Counted from the stretch's first letter, positions 40,691-50,292 are shown. The stretch: DNA of 64,000 bases from Sulfodiicoccus acidiphilus (GCF_003967175.1 NZ_AP018553.1:1661982-1725981); one strand, 5' to 3'. Translations and numbers: made by a program. The notes: generated by a model not told the origin, from the sequence alone.

Positions 40691-42792
40691 TGAGGGTATT
40701 AGGATAACGCGGCTTTACGTCGGGGGAATGGCGTGCGCCTTCTGCGCCTCCACTATAGAGAGGGGGTTGGCGAAGGTCAACGGGGTCAAATCGGCGAAGG
40801 TTTCCCTGGAAACCGGGGAGGTTTTCGTGAGGCACAGCCCTTCGGTACCCCCTGAGGTCTTAAGGAGGGAGTTGGAGGGGCTCGGGTATTACGTTTTCGA
40901 GGGGAAAAGGGATTCCACTCACTTGCTGAGGGACTCCAGGAGGAGGTCCCTGTGGAGCTGGGTCCTCACCTCGATCTCGCTGCTGCTGACTCTGCCCATG
41001 ATGGTGAAGGCCTACGCGCTGCCGGCTTACTCCTTTTACATCAACGTGGCGGTGGTGTCGATTTCCCTGTTCTACATCGCATTTCCCATTCACAGGGGCG
41101 CGCTGAACGCCCTGCGGAGGGGAATCCTGAACGAGCACGTACTCTACGGGGTATCCGGGATCTCGGCGTACGTCCTAGGTCTCTTGGGTCTCCTGTACCC
41201 TGGCCTCAGGGAGTTCCTGTCGATCTCTGCCCTGCTCACCTCCCTCCACTTGACGGCGGGGTGGATGGGGGCTTACCTGAGGTATAGGGTGGAGCAGTCC
41301 CTGTCGAAGGTCGTCGAGTTGAGGCCTCCCGTCGCTCACTTAGCTAGCGGGGAGGACGTGCCGGTCACCGGACTAAGGGAAGGGGATGTGGTAATGGTTA
41401 AGCCTGGCGAGAAGGTCCCCCTGGACGGAGTGGTGATCGGCGGTGAGTCCGAGGTGTCCGAGGCCGTCATAACGGGGGAATCCGAGCCCGTTTTGAAGAG
41501 GACGGGGGACGCCGTGATCGGAGGTTCGACCAACGGCAGTGGACACTTAGTGGTGAGAGTCACGACGGACTACTCCGGCAGTTTCCTGTCTAGGATTTTA
41601 GGGATTGTGGACGAAGCCAAGCGAAGCAAATCACCTGTTTCGACGTTCTTCGAGAGGATCGTGGACAGGGTGTGGGTTCCACTAGTTCTCTCAGTTTCCC
41701 TCCTGACCCTCCTGGGCTGGGGCGCGTACGGGGCGTTTACGGGGGGCGACCCGTTCGCCTACCTATTCCGAGGAGTGGTGAGCGCACTCCTGGTATCGGT
41801 TATAGGGTACCCGTGCGCTATAGGGTTCTCCTCCCCGGCAATGGGGCTCTCGCTGTTCGAGAGGTACCTGAGAACAGGGGTGATCCTGAGGGACGTCGGG
41901 GCGCTGGAGAGGCTCGGCGAAGTGAGGACGGTGGTCTTGGATAAGACCGGAACCATCACCTACGGGCAGCCCGTGGTGAGGGGTTTTCACGGTGAAGACA
42001 GGGCATTAGTTTACGCGTACTCCTTGGAGAGGTTCTCCGCCCATCGCTAGGGCCATAACGCGGTACGCCGAGGGGAAGGGGGTTGAACCCCTCGAGGTGG
42101 CCAACTTCAGGGAACTCCAGGGGAAGGGCGTCGTGGGGGAGGTGGGAGGCCGTGAGGTTTTCGTGGGCAGGCCTGGGGCAACTGTCTGCGAGGACTCTCC
42201 CACCCTCGACGGTAACGTCGCTGTTTGCGTTGATGGGGAACTGGTGGGTCGATTCGACGTAGAGGACGACTTGAGGAGGGACGCCGCGGAGTTCGTGGCG
42301 AGGTTAAGGGCCATGGGGATGCGAGTCGTAGTGCTGAGCGGAGATAGGGGAGACAGGGTCAGGGCGTTGGCGGAGAGGCTGGGTATCCGGGAGTACTACG
42401 CCGAGACGTCCCCTGAGCGTAAGGTGGAAGTGATAAAGGAGCTGAAGGGGAGGGGCGGCGTCGCGATGCTCGGGGACGGCGTGAACGACGCAGCGGCCTT
42501 AGCCCTAGCCGACGTATCCGTTGCCATGGGAAACGCCGTCGATCTCTCGAAGAACGCGGCCCACATCGTGCTACTGAACAACGACCTTAAGGGCCTCCTG
42601 TCGATACTCGAAAGGAGGGGCACGTTGAGCAAGGCCGTACCGTCGAACGTGGCTTTAGCGCTCCTGTACAACGCGGTGGGGATCCCCTTGGCCGTGTTGG
42701 GGACGTTGAGTGGGATGCTCGCGATGGTCGTCATGGTGTTGAGTTTGGCCTCGGTCTTCGCTAACGCGAGGCTATCGGCATTGTACGCCTAG
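40691..42792 (+). pseudogene. copA: CopA-type P1B copper-exporting ATPase, frameshifted
   Basis: The parts of a heavy-metal P-type ATPase appear in order. There is an N-terminal HMA domain with M-A-C-A-F-C, membrane helices, the actuator T-G-E-S, a Y-P-C membrane motif where CopA normally has C-P-C, the phosphorylation site D-K-T-G-T, and G-D-G-V-N-D. The frame breaks near 42045: S-A-H-R-stop should continue as H-P-I-A-R-A in another frame. The sequence fits loss of one copy of a CCCAT tandem repeat (5 bp). The start is also odd: the ATG at 40691 must shift one base to reach the HMA frame, and the in-frame ATG at 40728 would cut off the first HMA strand. The gene is divergent from the regulator and chaperone. 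Confidence 0.85.
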
Positions 42793-42959
42793 GGTGAGCT
42801 GGGGGATAGGAGGACAGGGTTTCGACCTAGGGGGAGTTAGGGACAACCCTCGGAGGTGTGTCCGATAAGGTCCCTCCGCGGCGTAGGGAAGCGAACTGTC
42901 CCCCTAGGCCTACTACAAGGGGTAGGAAAATGTACCTAGTGGGGGAGTAAACGAAGTTC

Positions 42960-43345
42960 AAGGGACCTCCCTCTCCTACGAGGTGTGGTAGCTGAACCTA
43001 GGGAAGTCACCCCGAGAGGCCTGACGCGTCTTCCGTGTGCTCTCCAGACACGACGTCCAAGTGCGTCTGGGACTTCCCTTCGAGTAGACTGGAGCCTCGC
43101 CTTGCGGATCCACCTCAGTAGTCCTCGTAGTGGCCGAAAATCTCCCGCTTCCCACAGGAAAACACCCCGTAGGGCTCTGACCAGCCCGACCTTGAAAACC
43201 CCCCGGTGCTCCAGCTTGAGCAGGGAGTGGGCCGAGGGAGGCCGAACCACGCCTCTCACTGTCCATTAGGCTGAAGACGAACTCCCCCATCGCTCCGACT
43301 ATTTGGGAGTACCCCCTGAAGTGGTGGTAGTAATCCAACACCGCT
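42960..43345 (-). pseudogene. Decayed minus-strand open frame of unknown family
   Basis: Read on the minus strand from about 43345, one frame gives L-D-Y-Y-H-H-F-R-G-Y-S-Q-I-V-G-A-M-G-E-F, which looks protein-like. It continues best in another frame as R-P-P-S-A-H-S-L-L-K-L-E-H-R-G, and then loses coding character. I do not recognise the family. It ends next to the decayed CRISPR repeats and is best described as a gene remnant. Confidence 0.35.
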
Positions 43346-43350
43346 ACCCC

Positions 43351-43624
43351 GAATCATCCTAAGGGGAATTGAAATAGAGAGGGACGGGAGAAGGCCCCGA
43401 TGACGAGAAGCATACTAGAACGAATTGAAAGAGAGGTTCAACGTTGTGGCTCCTTCGTGTGAGTTGAGGGCGAAGCACACTAGAAGGAATTGAAAGGCGC
43501 CTCCTTCAGCACCCCTGCCGAGGACGGTGTCTTCCTGAGGCGTCCCAGAAGGAATTGAAAGCGTAGGACCTTCACTGCGTCGCTAGAAACCCCTGCGAAG
43601 GAGCATCTCAAAAGGAATTGAAAG
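43351..43624 (+). CRISPR. Decayed CRISPR remnant of array 2 type (five repeats)
   Basis: Five degenerate copies of the 25-bp array 2 repeat stand at 43351-43375, 43407-43431, 43472-43496, 43537-43561 and 43600-43624, with 31-, 40-, 40- and 38-bp gaps. Each carries several changes, but four keep the AATTGAAAG end exactly and the first ends AATTGAAAT. Orientation matches array 2. This looks like the old leader-distal end of array 2, cut off by the copper locus, or a separate dead array. Confidence 0.85.
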
Positions 43625-44871
43625 AACGTCGCTACGGCGTCACCGATCTTCACGTCAGGCACGTGTGGGCCGGGCGATTTTCCGGCCGTCGCTACGAGGT
43701 AGAAGAAGTTCCGGGAGTTCGAACGAGGGTTGACAACCTTAATTGATATGGACAGCTGAGCCAAAGGGTCGCAAAACCTACATTGCGCCAACCCCCCCAC
43801 AACGAGGTGATGGAACGGGGGTTCGTCAAGCCCGGCCTGAAAATGGACGTAGGGAGTTCGAAAGGGTGGTGTGGGAGGGTAAACTTCGGCCGACAAAGAC
43901 TTTACTTTTAAAACCCCGTTTTCGTCACGGGACAATACCTGGTGAACGGAAAGGTTCGACTTCTACTTTCCGAAGGCTGGCCGAAAACCAATGTAGAAGG
44001 CTACGCGAGGATGTGGATGAACTTCCTTATGTTCGGGGAACGAACCTGTAGAACGAATGTGAAGAATAGACGGTCGCCTACTTATCTCAATTCGAAGACC
44101 GGAACACAGAGATAAACACAAGCGAAGCGATCGAGGATCTCTTAGTGGACGTTACAGAGATAAACTCAGGGAAATAGACGTGCCACCTTGAGATAATGAA
44201 CTACAACGTTTTTCCGAGGAACATGTCAAAGAAATCTCAACCGCGACGTAGACGACTTTTACAGAGTAGCTCTAGAGAACGGGTACGAGTTAGCTCCGAG
44301 GATCGACGGGCTAACTTGAAGGTGGACGACTTGGTCGAGCGAAGCCGTCCAACGCAAGTCGAGTCGGAAAAAGGAGGAAATTGCGGATTCCAGTTTCGCC
44401 TGAACTCTGCGACACTTGAAGAAAGACGAAGGTGAATGCCTCTTTGGAAAGGGGGTAGACCGTTTCGCCTCAACTCCAAAACCTAAGTGTAGGTGAACTA
44501 GGATACGACCACGTCGAGTGCCACGACCTATCCAGGCGCTCACGTGAGAGTGCCCGGAACATAAAAAATTTAATTTATATTTCAAAAAATATTCATATTT
44601 TATCATTTTTCTATCTATAATTCGAATCATTATCTCGGGGAACGGAGTCTCGCGATGGACGGTTTACAGGTTATCCAGACATAACCTTATACCTAGAATA
44701 ATTCTTGTCTCTATATCAATATTTTCGTCGAAATGTTTGCGTTCCGTACACTGTCACGTGAGACTAACCTCTTGAAGCGAGGAGTCTACATCTACGCCTT
44801 CTCCGAGTTCTCCCCGCACGGAAACGTGAGAAGCTACCGTTTACCTGCACTCCCGAGACAGAGAATCTACG
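43625..44871. other. Gene graveyard with no intact gene
   Basis: About 1.2 kb has only broken frames. A short patch near 44240-44310 reads protein-like when frames are joined (D-D-F-Y-R-V-A-L-E-N-G-Y-E-L-A-P-R), followed by L-K-V-D-D-L-V-E-R in another frame. That suggests a decayed gene that I cannot name. A strongly AT-rich stretch lies at 44560-44630. Confidence 0.45.
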
Positions 44872-45730
44872 GTGTTTAACTTCGATTTGACGGACAAAGA
44901 GAGGGAGGAGATACCGAATATACCACCAATCCAAGAGAAGGACCCGAGGGATCTCGGGAGCGGTGGGAAGTCCGAGTCCCTGCCTACACGCTGCCGGAGC
45001 TGGTGGGCGAGGGAATGGTGGAGATCACCTTCGGGTCTAACGAGAGGACTCTGTTGGAACTGGGGAACGTCAACTACGCCGAGGCCCGGGTTGGATTTTC
45101 AACGGAGAAGCGAGTGAACCCCCGAACTCTCCCGGCCGAAGGACGTCGACTCCAACCAGTTCTTCGACGTAATATTGGGTCTCCGCGACGTTGAGGACGT
45201 CTTCAAGCTAGGTCTCAGGAGAAAACCCCCACCACACTCCTAGTGGGCCCCGGGGTTAGACTCTCTCTCCTCTGGCGCGGTTTTACCGATGGGGCAGAGT
45301 CGAGGGAAGTCGGGTTGGCGGAAGCGACGCAGTCCGTGGAACCGGGCTACCTCGTGATCCACGAGATAGACAAACCGCCCAGGACCGGTCCGTACTGCTG
45401 GCCTTGATGGAACAGGGGATATTGAGGACAAACACGACCTACACGTTCACGAGGAACTTAACGTTTACGCAGCCGACGACATCGAGAAGTTGAAGAGGGA
45501 ACCGGTTTCCAGGTTCACGGCGCTGAAAATACCCGAGTACGACGGGGAGCGGTCGACGAAGGTGGAGAGGAGGGAAGGCAAGTCGAAGGAGTACTCGGAG
45601 AGAGTTTCGAAACTCTCAGTCCTCTCGGGTCATCGGGGCGTTAGAGACGCCGTCGAAATGCCTAGGATAACGAACACCTCGGAGGAAGCGGAAAAGGCTA
45701 TAACGACGTGGAAGAAGTACCGGAACTGCT
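44872..45730 (+). pseudogene. Decayed AAA+ ATPase
   Basis: Fragments in different frames join into one AAA+ ATPase. There is an N-terminal part from GTG 44872, then D-V-I-L-G-L-R-D-V-E-D-V near 45168. A degenerate Walker A follows (L-L-V-G-P-G where G-P-P-G-x-G-K is expected), then Walker B-like Y-L-V-I-H-E-I-D-K near 45345, L-L-A-L-M-E-Q-G-I-L near 45400, a sensor-like Y-A-A-D-D-I-E-K-L near 45470, S-R-F-T-A-L-K-I-P-E-Y, and a lid region R-D-A-V-E-M-P-R-I-T-N-T-S-E-E-A. At least four frameshifts are needed, and the Walker A lysine is gone, so the gene is dead. The order of motifs resembles archaeal RuvB-like or MCM-like AAA+ proteins, but the exact family is uncertain. Confidence 0.78.
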
Positions 45731-46835
45731 GTAGCCCTTCCTTAGAGGCTTCGTGCTTCGGGCCGATGTTACCGAAAGTGGGGGTTGAGGGGGAGGAAAG
45801 CCTCACCTTTCACGGGAGTGTAGCCCCCTTATATTCAAATACTCGTTAGTGTTGGACTGACTGTAGCCCCCTTTTCGACGCCGAGCGACGGTCACCCTCC
45901 ACCCCCTGGACCGGAGGTCGGTGGACCTCCCAAGTCGTTCCTCTGTCCGTGAACCACTTCCTCGTTTCGCTCGGCTCACGTTGGGAGATTACGCTCCAGA
46001 GAAAGGAGATCGGTGAGTCGAGGGTCCGGTCGGAGCGAGAGGTGTAAGCGAGGTCCTTAGTGCTCATCTAAGGCCTCCTTTCCGTCCGAAGGGCTTCACG
46101 ATGGAAATTCGGGTCCTAGGTGGCCGTGCTATATCAGGGTTTGGACGGCCCACGAAAGACTTGACGTGATCGCAACACTTAATTAGCCGGAGCAATGAGC
46201 TTGAGTAGCCTCTATGAATTGGAAGCGAAACTACCTGTTCCCCTTATATGACATCTGTGTCACCGTCTACTGACACGGCCGTCAATGAGCGTTTTTTACT
46301 TTCTATTGTAATACTATTCCATTTCATACAGATAGAGTAATAATTTACGAAGCAACTCTAAGTCATCGAACTTCCCTGGCCCTAGTCTCCTCCACCATAA
46401 CGTAGACCCTTAGGTTATACCCCCAGGAAACTTAAACGTACTTCCTCGGCGAGCCACGAAGAACACACAATTCGCTGCGTAGGCGGTAAGGGTGTTAAAT
46501 GAGGTGGTAGGGCGTCTTCTCTCTCGTTCCTTAAGGGGCGGTTGAATGGATCCTCACTTCCTCGGTGGCCCCGAAGGAGGCGGCTGTCCCGTCGACGGTC
46601 CTCCTCCAGATCTAAAGTCTAGGGTAAGCGTGGAGTCGACACCTCCACCGATTTCACGTTCGCGAATTTACTTGAAATAAATTAAATAATTCAGGACGTT
46701 CTCCTGGGTGTTGCCCACGGCGGGAGAACGGACGGGATCAATTTCGTGATTAAACCGTTGTTCTTTAGTGTCCTACACTTGGTTCGAGCTAACTTGAGTA
46801 TAAACGAGGGATGGAGTCTGCAGGTCTATGACAGA
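45731..46835. other. Gene-free stretch before the type III operon
   Basis: I see no supported gene in about 1.1 kb. AT-rich patches near 46300-46350 and 46680-46700 alternate with GC-rich stretches holding only short frames. It may contain further decayed genes. Confidence 0.45.
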
Positions 46836-46892
46836 AAAATTTATAAACTAACTAGTTGAGCTATTTATGGGTCCCTGAAGGGACCCAGGTGA
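46836..46892 (+). promoter_or_regulatory. Promoter and 5' hairpin of the type III-D operon
   Basis: A TATA-like AAAATTTATAAAC lies near 46837-46849. About 25 bp later, where the transcript should begin, stands a perfect inverted repeat: TGGGTCCC, CTGAA-type loop, GGGACCCA (46867-46886). GGTGA follows, 8 bp before the ATG at 46900, and could be a ribosome binding site. The hairpin could act as an operator or shape the 5' end of the message. Confidence 0.6.
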
Positions 46893-46899
46893 AATACAA

Positions 46900-47571
46900 A
46901 TGTCCTATAAAGGAATACGTCCAATTGAGGTAAAGTTAGGCTCTTTTTTTGTTGAAGTGGAGAGTGAGATCCAACTCATAGATGGCACAGTCGAACTAAA
47001 GTCTTTCTCTCCTATTCGTCGTGATTCGAGTCCTGTTAACCAAGTTTCTGTAACGAGTCTGGTCGAGTACCTTACCTCTGAACGACCTCCTACAGACAAC
47101 GATGTTACTTCAACGAGGGGACGGTATCAATATGTCACGTGGTCCGGAGAAGACTGGTTGCTTGAGAGACTTAACCTACGTAGACCCCAGGGACACTTGG
47201 AGTTGGAACTCGAGGGTTTAAAGGTGCGTGGTAGACCGGACTTCATCGTATCTAGCGGAAGATTGGAAGTAGGGGAGATAAAGACGAAGAACGTCAAAAA
47301 GGGATCTTCCGACCTCCACGAGATTATAAAACGGGGGTTGCTCCAGGTCCTCCTATACAAGTACATCGCGGAGAAGAAGGGGGAAACGTGTGAGGCCAGG
47401 CTCCTCGTGTTGACCTACGAGCGTCAGAACGATAGGGGGGAAGCCAAGCAGCTTTACACGGCCGTAGTCAAGGAACCTGTGGTTCCGAAGCTCGAACCCA
47501 TTGTACTTCAGGCCATTCACGACGTGAAGCAGTTGAAGGAAATGAACGAGGGGAGGTCTTCGCTTTGCTGA
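46900..47571 (+). CDS. PD-(D/E)xK nuclease at the head of the III-D operon
   Basis: The 223-residue protein has the restriction-endonuclease-like core: G-R-P-D-F-I-V near residues 110-116 and E-V-G-E-I-K-T-K near 122-129, giving the Asp and Glu-x-Lys metal-binding set. A conserved Gln-containing helix follows (R-G-L-L-Q-V-L-L-Y-K-Y). This layout resembles Cas4 and RecB nucleases, but there is no four-cysteine iron-sulfur cluster. It is the first gene after the operon promoter, and the next gene starts inside its end, so it is translated with cas6. A role in type III defence or prespacer handling is inferred from position. Other III-D operons do not always carry such a gene. Confidence 0.75.
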   Translation: MSYKGIRPIEVKLGSFFVEVESEIQLIDGTVELKSFSPIRRDSSPVNQVSVTSLVEYLTSERPPTDNDVTSTRGRYQYVTWSGEDWLLERLNLRRPQGHLELELEGLKVRGRPDFIVSSGRLEVGEIKTKNVKKGSSDLHEIIKRGLLQVLLYKYIAEKKGETCEARLLVLTYERQNDRGEAKQLYTAVVKEPVVPKLEPIVLQAIHDVKQLKEMNEGRSSLC

Positions 47572-48311
47572 GAGCCTCCATAACCCTCAGACCGGAAAAC
47601 AGGGTTGTCCTGCCGCCTATGACGTCGAAGTTGGGGAAGGTCATAACCAAGGGGGACTCCTCGTTCTTCGTATCTCCAGTCAGAGTTGACGGAAGGTACC
47701 TTTTCAGGCTCTCCAAGGATCCGCTTCCCGTCGAGGTGAGTCCGGGGCCTTGCGTTGTGGACATTTCAGGCTCTCCCGAAGGGTTAATTAAGCTCCTCGC
47801 CGAGTTGAAGGACTTCCACGCGTTCAACACGAAGTGGAGGATCGAGGACGTGAAGGTGGAGGACGTCAGGGTAGAGTGCTCCAAGGGGTTCGAGCTCTCT
47901 TCTCTCTCCCCCGTCCTTCCCTTCGACCCCTACGTCAAGGTCAAGCTGAAGCGGTTCACCAACTCCGTCGACGTCGTGCTGGCCGCTCCCCTCATGGACG
48001 TCACCTCCCTGAGCAGGGGAGACGAGCTCAAGGCCGAACTGGAAGAGCTTAGAAGGTTCATCATCGAGGACCCATCGTTACTTTACACAGTCAAAGTGAT
48101 CTACGCGGGAAAGGAGGTAGTCGGAATGCTGGGGAAGCTCAGGTACAGGATCCTACGCGACGTGCCGAGGCTAACGGAGGTACTGTCTGCTGCAGCCGTG
48201 AGGGGAGTGGGCTCGTCGAGGAGGAACGGGTTCGGGAGAGTCGAGGTGAGGTGTTACCAGGAATCGGGGAAGTCGAGGGAAGATGAAGGGTTATTAAGGA
48301 AAGAGAGGTGA
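47565..48311 (+). CDS. cas6: Cas6 crRNA-processing endoribonuclease
   Basis: The 248-residue protein starts with a RAMP strand followed by L-P-P-M-T-S-K-L-G-K and ends with the glycine-rich Cas6 signature G-V-G-S-S-R-R-N-G-F-G-R-V-E-V. Both are typical of Cas6, which cuts precursor CRISPR RNA within repeats and leaves the 8-nt handle. It is the only cas6 in the window, so it may process both arrays, although their repeats are unrelated in sequence. Its TTG start overlaps the nuclease gene by 7 bp. A catalytic His cannot be assigned with confidence by eye. Confidence 0.85.
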   Translation: MLRASITLRPENRVVLPPMTSKLGKVITKGDSSFFVSPVRVDGRYLFRLSKDPLPVEVSPGPCVVDISGSPEGLIKLLAELKDFHAFNTKWRIEDVKVEDVRVECSKGFELSSLSPVLPFDPYVKVKLKRFTNSVDVVLAAPLMDVTSLSRGDELKAELEELRRFIIEDPSLLYTVKVIYAGKEVVGMLGKLRYRILRDVPRLTEVLSAAAVRGVGSSRRNGFGRVEVRCYQESGKSREDEGLLRKER

Positions 48312-48318
48312 GTAATTC

Positions 48319-48720
48319 GTGTCTTCTATAGACGAGAAGTGGCTTCTGGACAGGGGAGCCAGGATAGCCAACCTGGCCAACCAGGGGAGGGTCGAGAGGA
48401 CCCAGATAAACGGTCTGCTCACCTTCCTTCAGAACACCAGGAGCGTGGAGCAACTGGAGCTCTACGTGCTCAGACAGGCAGGGAGAGATGAACTGAACCA
48501 GGAGATGGCGAAGGAGTTGCTTAGGGCGATCGAAGAGATCAAGGGAAAGGGAGGGGACACCGTCCAAACCGTCCTCAGCCTACTGGGGTACACGAAGTGG
48601 AGCTTCGAGGCCATCGACGGACTCAGGATCCAGGGGCAGGTCAACGACCTCAAGTCGCTGGTGAGCGCCGTCCTAGGCCAGCCGAGGACGGGAGGAACAC
48701 AGAAGCAGGGGATGCACTGA
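48319..48720 (+). CDS. cas11: Type III small subunit (Cas11, Csm2-like)
   Basis: The 133-residue protein is helical throughout (E-K-W-L-L-D-R-G-A-R-I-A-N-L, A-K-E-L-L-R-A-I-E-E-I, D-T-V-Q-T-V-L-S-L-L-G-Y), with no beta-rich RAMP motif. Size, helix content and place between cas6 and the cas7 genes match the type III small subunit, which lines the inner filament and contacts the target RNA. It starts with GTG 8 bp after cas6, and cas7 follows one base after its stop. The assignment rests on these features rather than on a sharp sequence signature. Confidence 0.72.
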   Translation: MSSIDEKWLLDRGARIANLANQGRVERTQINGLLTFLQNTRSVEQLELYVLRQAGRDELNQEMAKELLRAIEEIKGKGGDTVQTVLSLLGYTKWSFEAIDGLRIQGQVNDLKSLVSAVLGQPRTGGTQKQGMH

Positions 48721-48721
48721 A

Positions 48722-49462
48722 GTGGCGAGGAACTCGAACCACCCTTGCTACGACCTGAACGCGATGAGGAACCTCCTCAGGGTGGAGGGCTACCTGGTGA
48801 ACGAGACTCCCCTCAGGGTGGGTTCTGGGAGATCCCAGAGCTTCCAGGACAGGACCGACTTCCCGCTAGTCGCGCGGGGAGGGAGACCCTACATACCTGG
48901 GAGCAGCCTGAAGGGAGTGTTGAGGAGCAGCCTGGAGGCCTACGTCCTGGGGAGCGACTGGCCGGACAAGTTCAGGAAGGTCCTCTACGTTAGGGACGAT
49001 GGGGAGAGCTGTGTTAAGGACGAGAAGGGGAACAAGGAAGAGTACTGCATCCCGTGCATCCTGTTCGGCTTCAAGGACTTGGCTTCCAGGGTGTCCATCA
49101 TGGACGCCGTCCCCGAAGGGGACGTGAGGGTGGTCCTTAGGACCGGGGTCACCATAAACAGGGTGTTCGGGGGACAGCAGCCCGGAAACCTCTACAACCT
49201 AGACTACGTTGACTCGGGGAGCAAGTTCAGGTTCAGGATGACGGCGCAGAACGTCCTCGGCGGGCAGGAGGAGTGGACTCGGAAGGTGGAGGAGGGGTTC
49301 AAGTACGTCTTGGGCCTCTTGAAGGACGGCTTTTTCGTAGGAGGGAGGAGGAGCACCGGGGCGGGCTTCGTGAGGCTCTCAGACGCTAAAGTGAGGATTT
49401 ACGAGGTGAGGGGAGGGAAGCTCTTCGCGAGGAGTGAAGGCGGACTGGAGGTGGTGGCGTGA
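48722..49462 (+). CDS. cas7: Cas7-type backbone RAMP (Csm3-like)
   Basis: The 246-residue RAMP has V-G-S-G-R near residue 35, then Y-I-P-G-S-S-L-K-G-V-L-R, the hallmark loop of Csm3/Cmr4 proteins. It also has C-I-P-C-I-L-F-G-F, a likely zinc-binding or structural pair, and L-A-S-R-V-S-I-M-D-A. An Asp in R-T-D-F-P-L-V just before the G-S-S-L-K-G loop aligns with the catalytic Asp of Csm3, so this subunit probably cuts target RNA. It ends with F-V-G-G-R-R-S-T-G-A-G-F, a C-terminal glycine-rich loop. It overlaps the next gene by 4 bp. Confidence 0.88.
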   Translation: MARNSNHPCYDLNAMRNLLRVEGYLVNETPLRVGSGRSQSFQDRTDFPLVARGGRPYIPGSSLKGVLRSSLEAYVLGSDWPDKFRKVLYVRDDGESCVKDEKGNKEEYCIPCILFGFKDLASRVSIMDAVPEGDVRVVLRTGVTINRVFGGQQPGNLYNLDYVDSGSKFRFRMTAQNVLGGQEEWTRKVEEGFKYVLGLLKDGFFVGGRRSTGAGFVRLSDAKVRIYEVRGGKLFARSEGGLEVVA

Positions 49463-50292
49463 ACCTCAAGTACGTCCTGGCCAGGAAGGACGTGTTGAGG
49501 AGGACCGTGAGGTTCTCGGCGACTCTGGTGGCCGACTCTCCCGTAGCGGTGGGCACGGGAGAGAAGGGATCCCCGAAGGAAGTCATGAAGGACGCCAGGG
49601 GAAGGCCCGTGATACCAGGAAGTTCCTGGAAGGGCGTGTTCAGGTCGTCTGGCGAGAGGATAGCGAGGGGGAGGGGCCTGACGGTTTGCGCTGGCCAGGT
49701 GAGGGACAATTGCCTCTCCAACTACCGTAAGGGGAGGGACTTCCAGGAGTTAGTTAGGAGAGGTGAGGTGGAGGAGGCCCTGAAGCTGTTCTGGGACCAC
49801 ACCTGCCTGAACTGCAAGGTATTCGGCACGCAGTCCGTGAGCGCCCAGGTCGCCTTCTCCGACTCCGTGTCGGACGACGCGACTTTCGACTTCAGGCCCA
49901 TGGTGGCGATAAGCAGGGAGGACGGTGCTGCGTTGGGGAAGGCGCTCGTCTCGCTGGAGTACGTTCAGCCCGGAGCGCACTTCAACTTCTCCCTCACGGG
50001 AACCAACCTCCCCAACTACGCCCTGGGTTACCTCCTGGAGGTCGCTCGCGGCCTCCACACCCACCTCTTCCAGGTGGGAGGGAACAAGAGCAGGGGCTTC
50101 GGCTTCGTCTCGTTCCAGGAGGCCGTGCTGGACGTGGTCCCCCACGGCGAGGGGAAGCTGGAGGCCCTCGACGAGATAGACAAGGAAGTGAGGATCTCCC
50201 TCCCGGTGGAAGGGAAGGGGGACGAGTTCTTCGAGAAGGTCAAACCCATAGTGGAGGTGTTCTCTAACGTCAAGCTTCCGTTCCCGAGGTGA
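49459..50292 (+). CDS. cas7: Second Cas7-type RAMP of the III-D complex
   Basis: The 277-residue RAMP has V-G-T-G-E-K near residue 30, V-I-P-G-S-S-W-K-G-V-F-R-S near 50-61, a C-L-N-C-K-V-F-G-T pair, S-A-Q-V-A-F-S-D-S and a C-terminal V-G-G-N-K-S-R-G-F-G-F loop. At the place of the Csm3 catalytic Asp it reads P-K-E-V-M-K-D-A-R-G. An Asp exists, but shifted towards the loop, so cleavage activity is uncertain. It overlaps its upstream neighbour by a GTGA junction. Type III-D complexes use several different Cas7 proteins along the crRNA, and this is one of five RAMPs here. Confidence 0.85.
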   Translation: MNLKYVLARKDVLRRTVRFSATLVADSPVAVGTGEKGSPKEVMKDARGRPVIPGSSWKGVFRSSGERIARGRGLTVCAGQVRDNCLSNYRKGRDFQELVRRGEVEEALKLFWDHTCLNCKVFGTQSVSAQVAFSDSVSDDATFDFRPMVAISREDGAALGKALVSLEYVQPGAHFNFSLTGTNLPNYALGYLLEVARGLHTHLFQVGGNKSRGFGFVSFQEAVLDVVPHGEGKLEALDEIDKEVRISLPVEGKGDEFFEKVKPIVEVFSNVKLPFPR

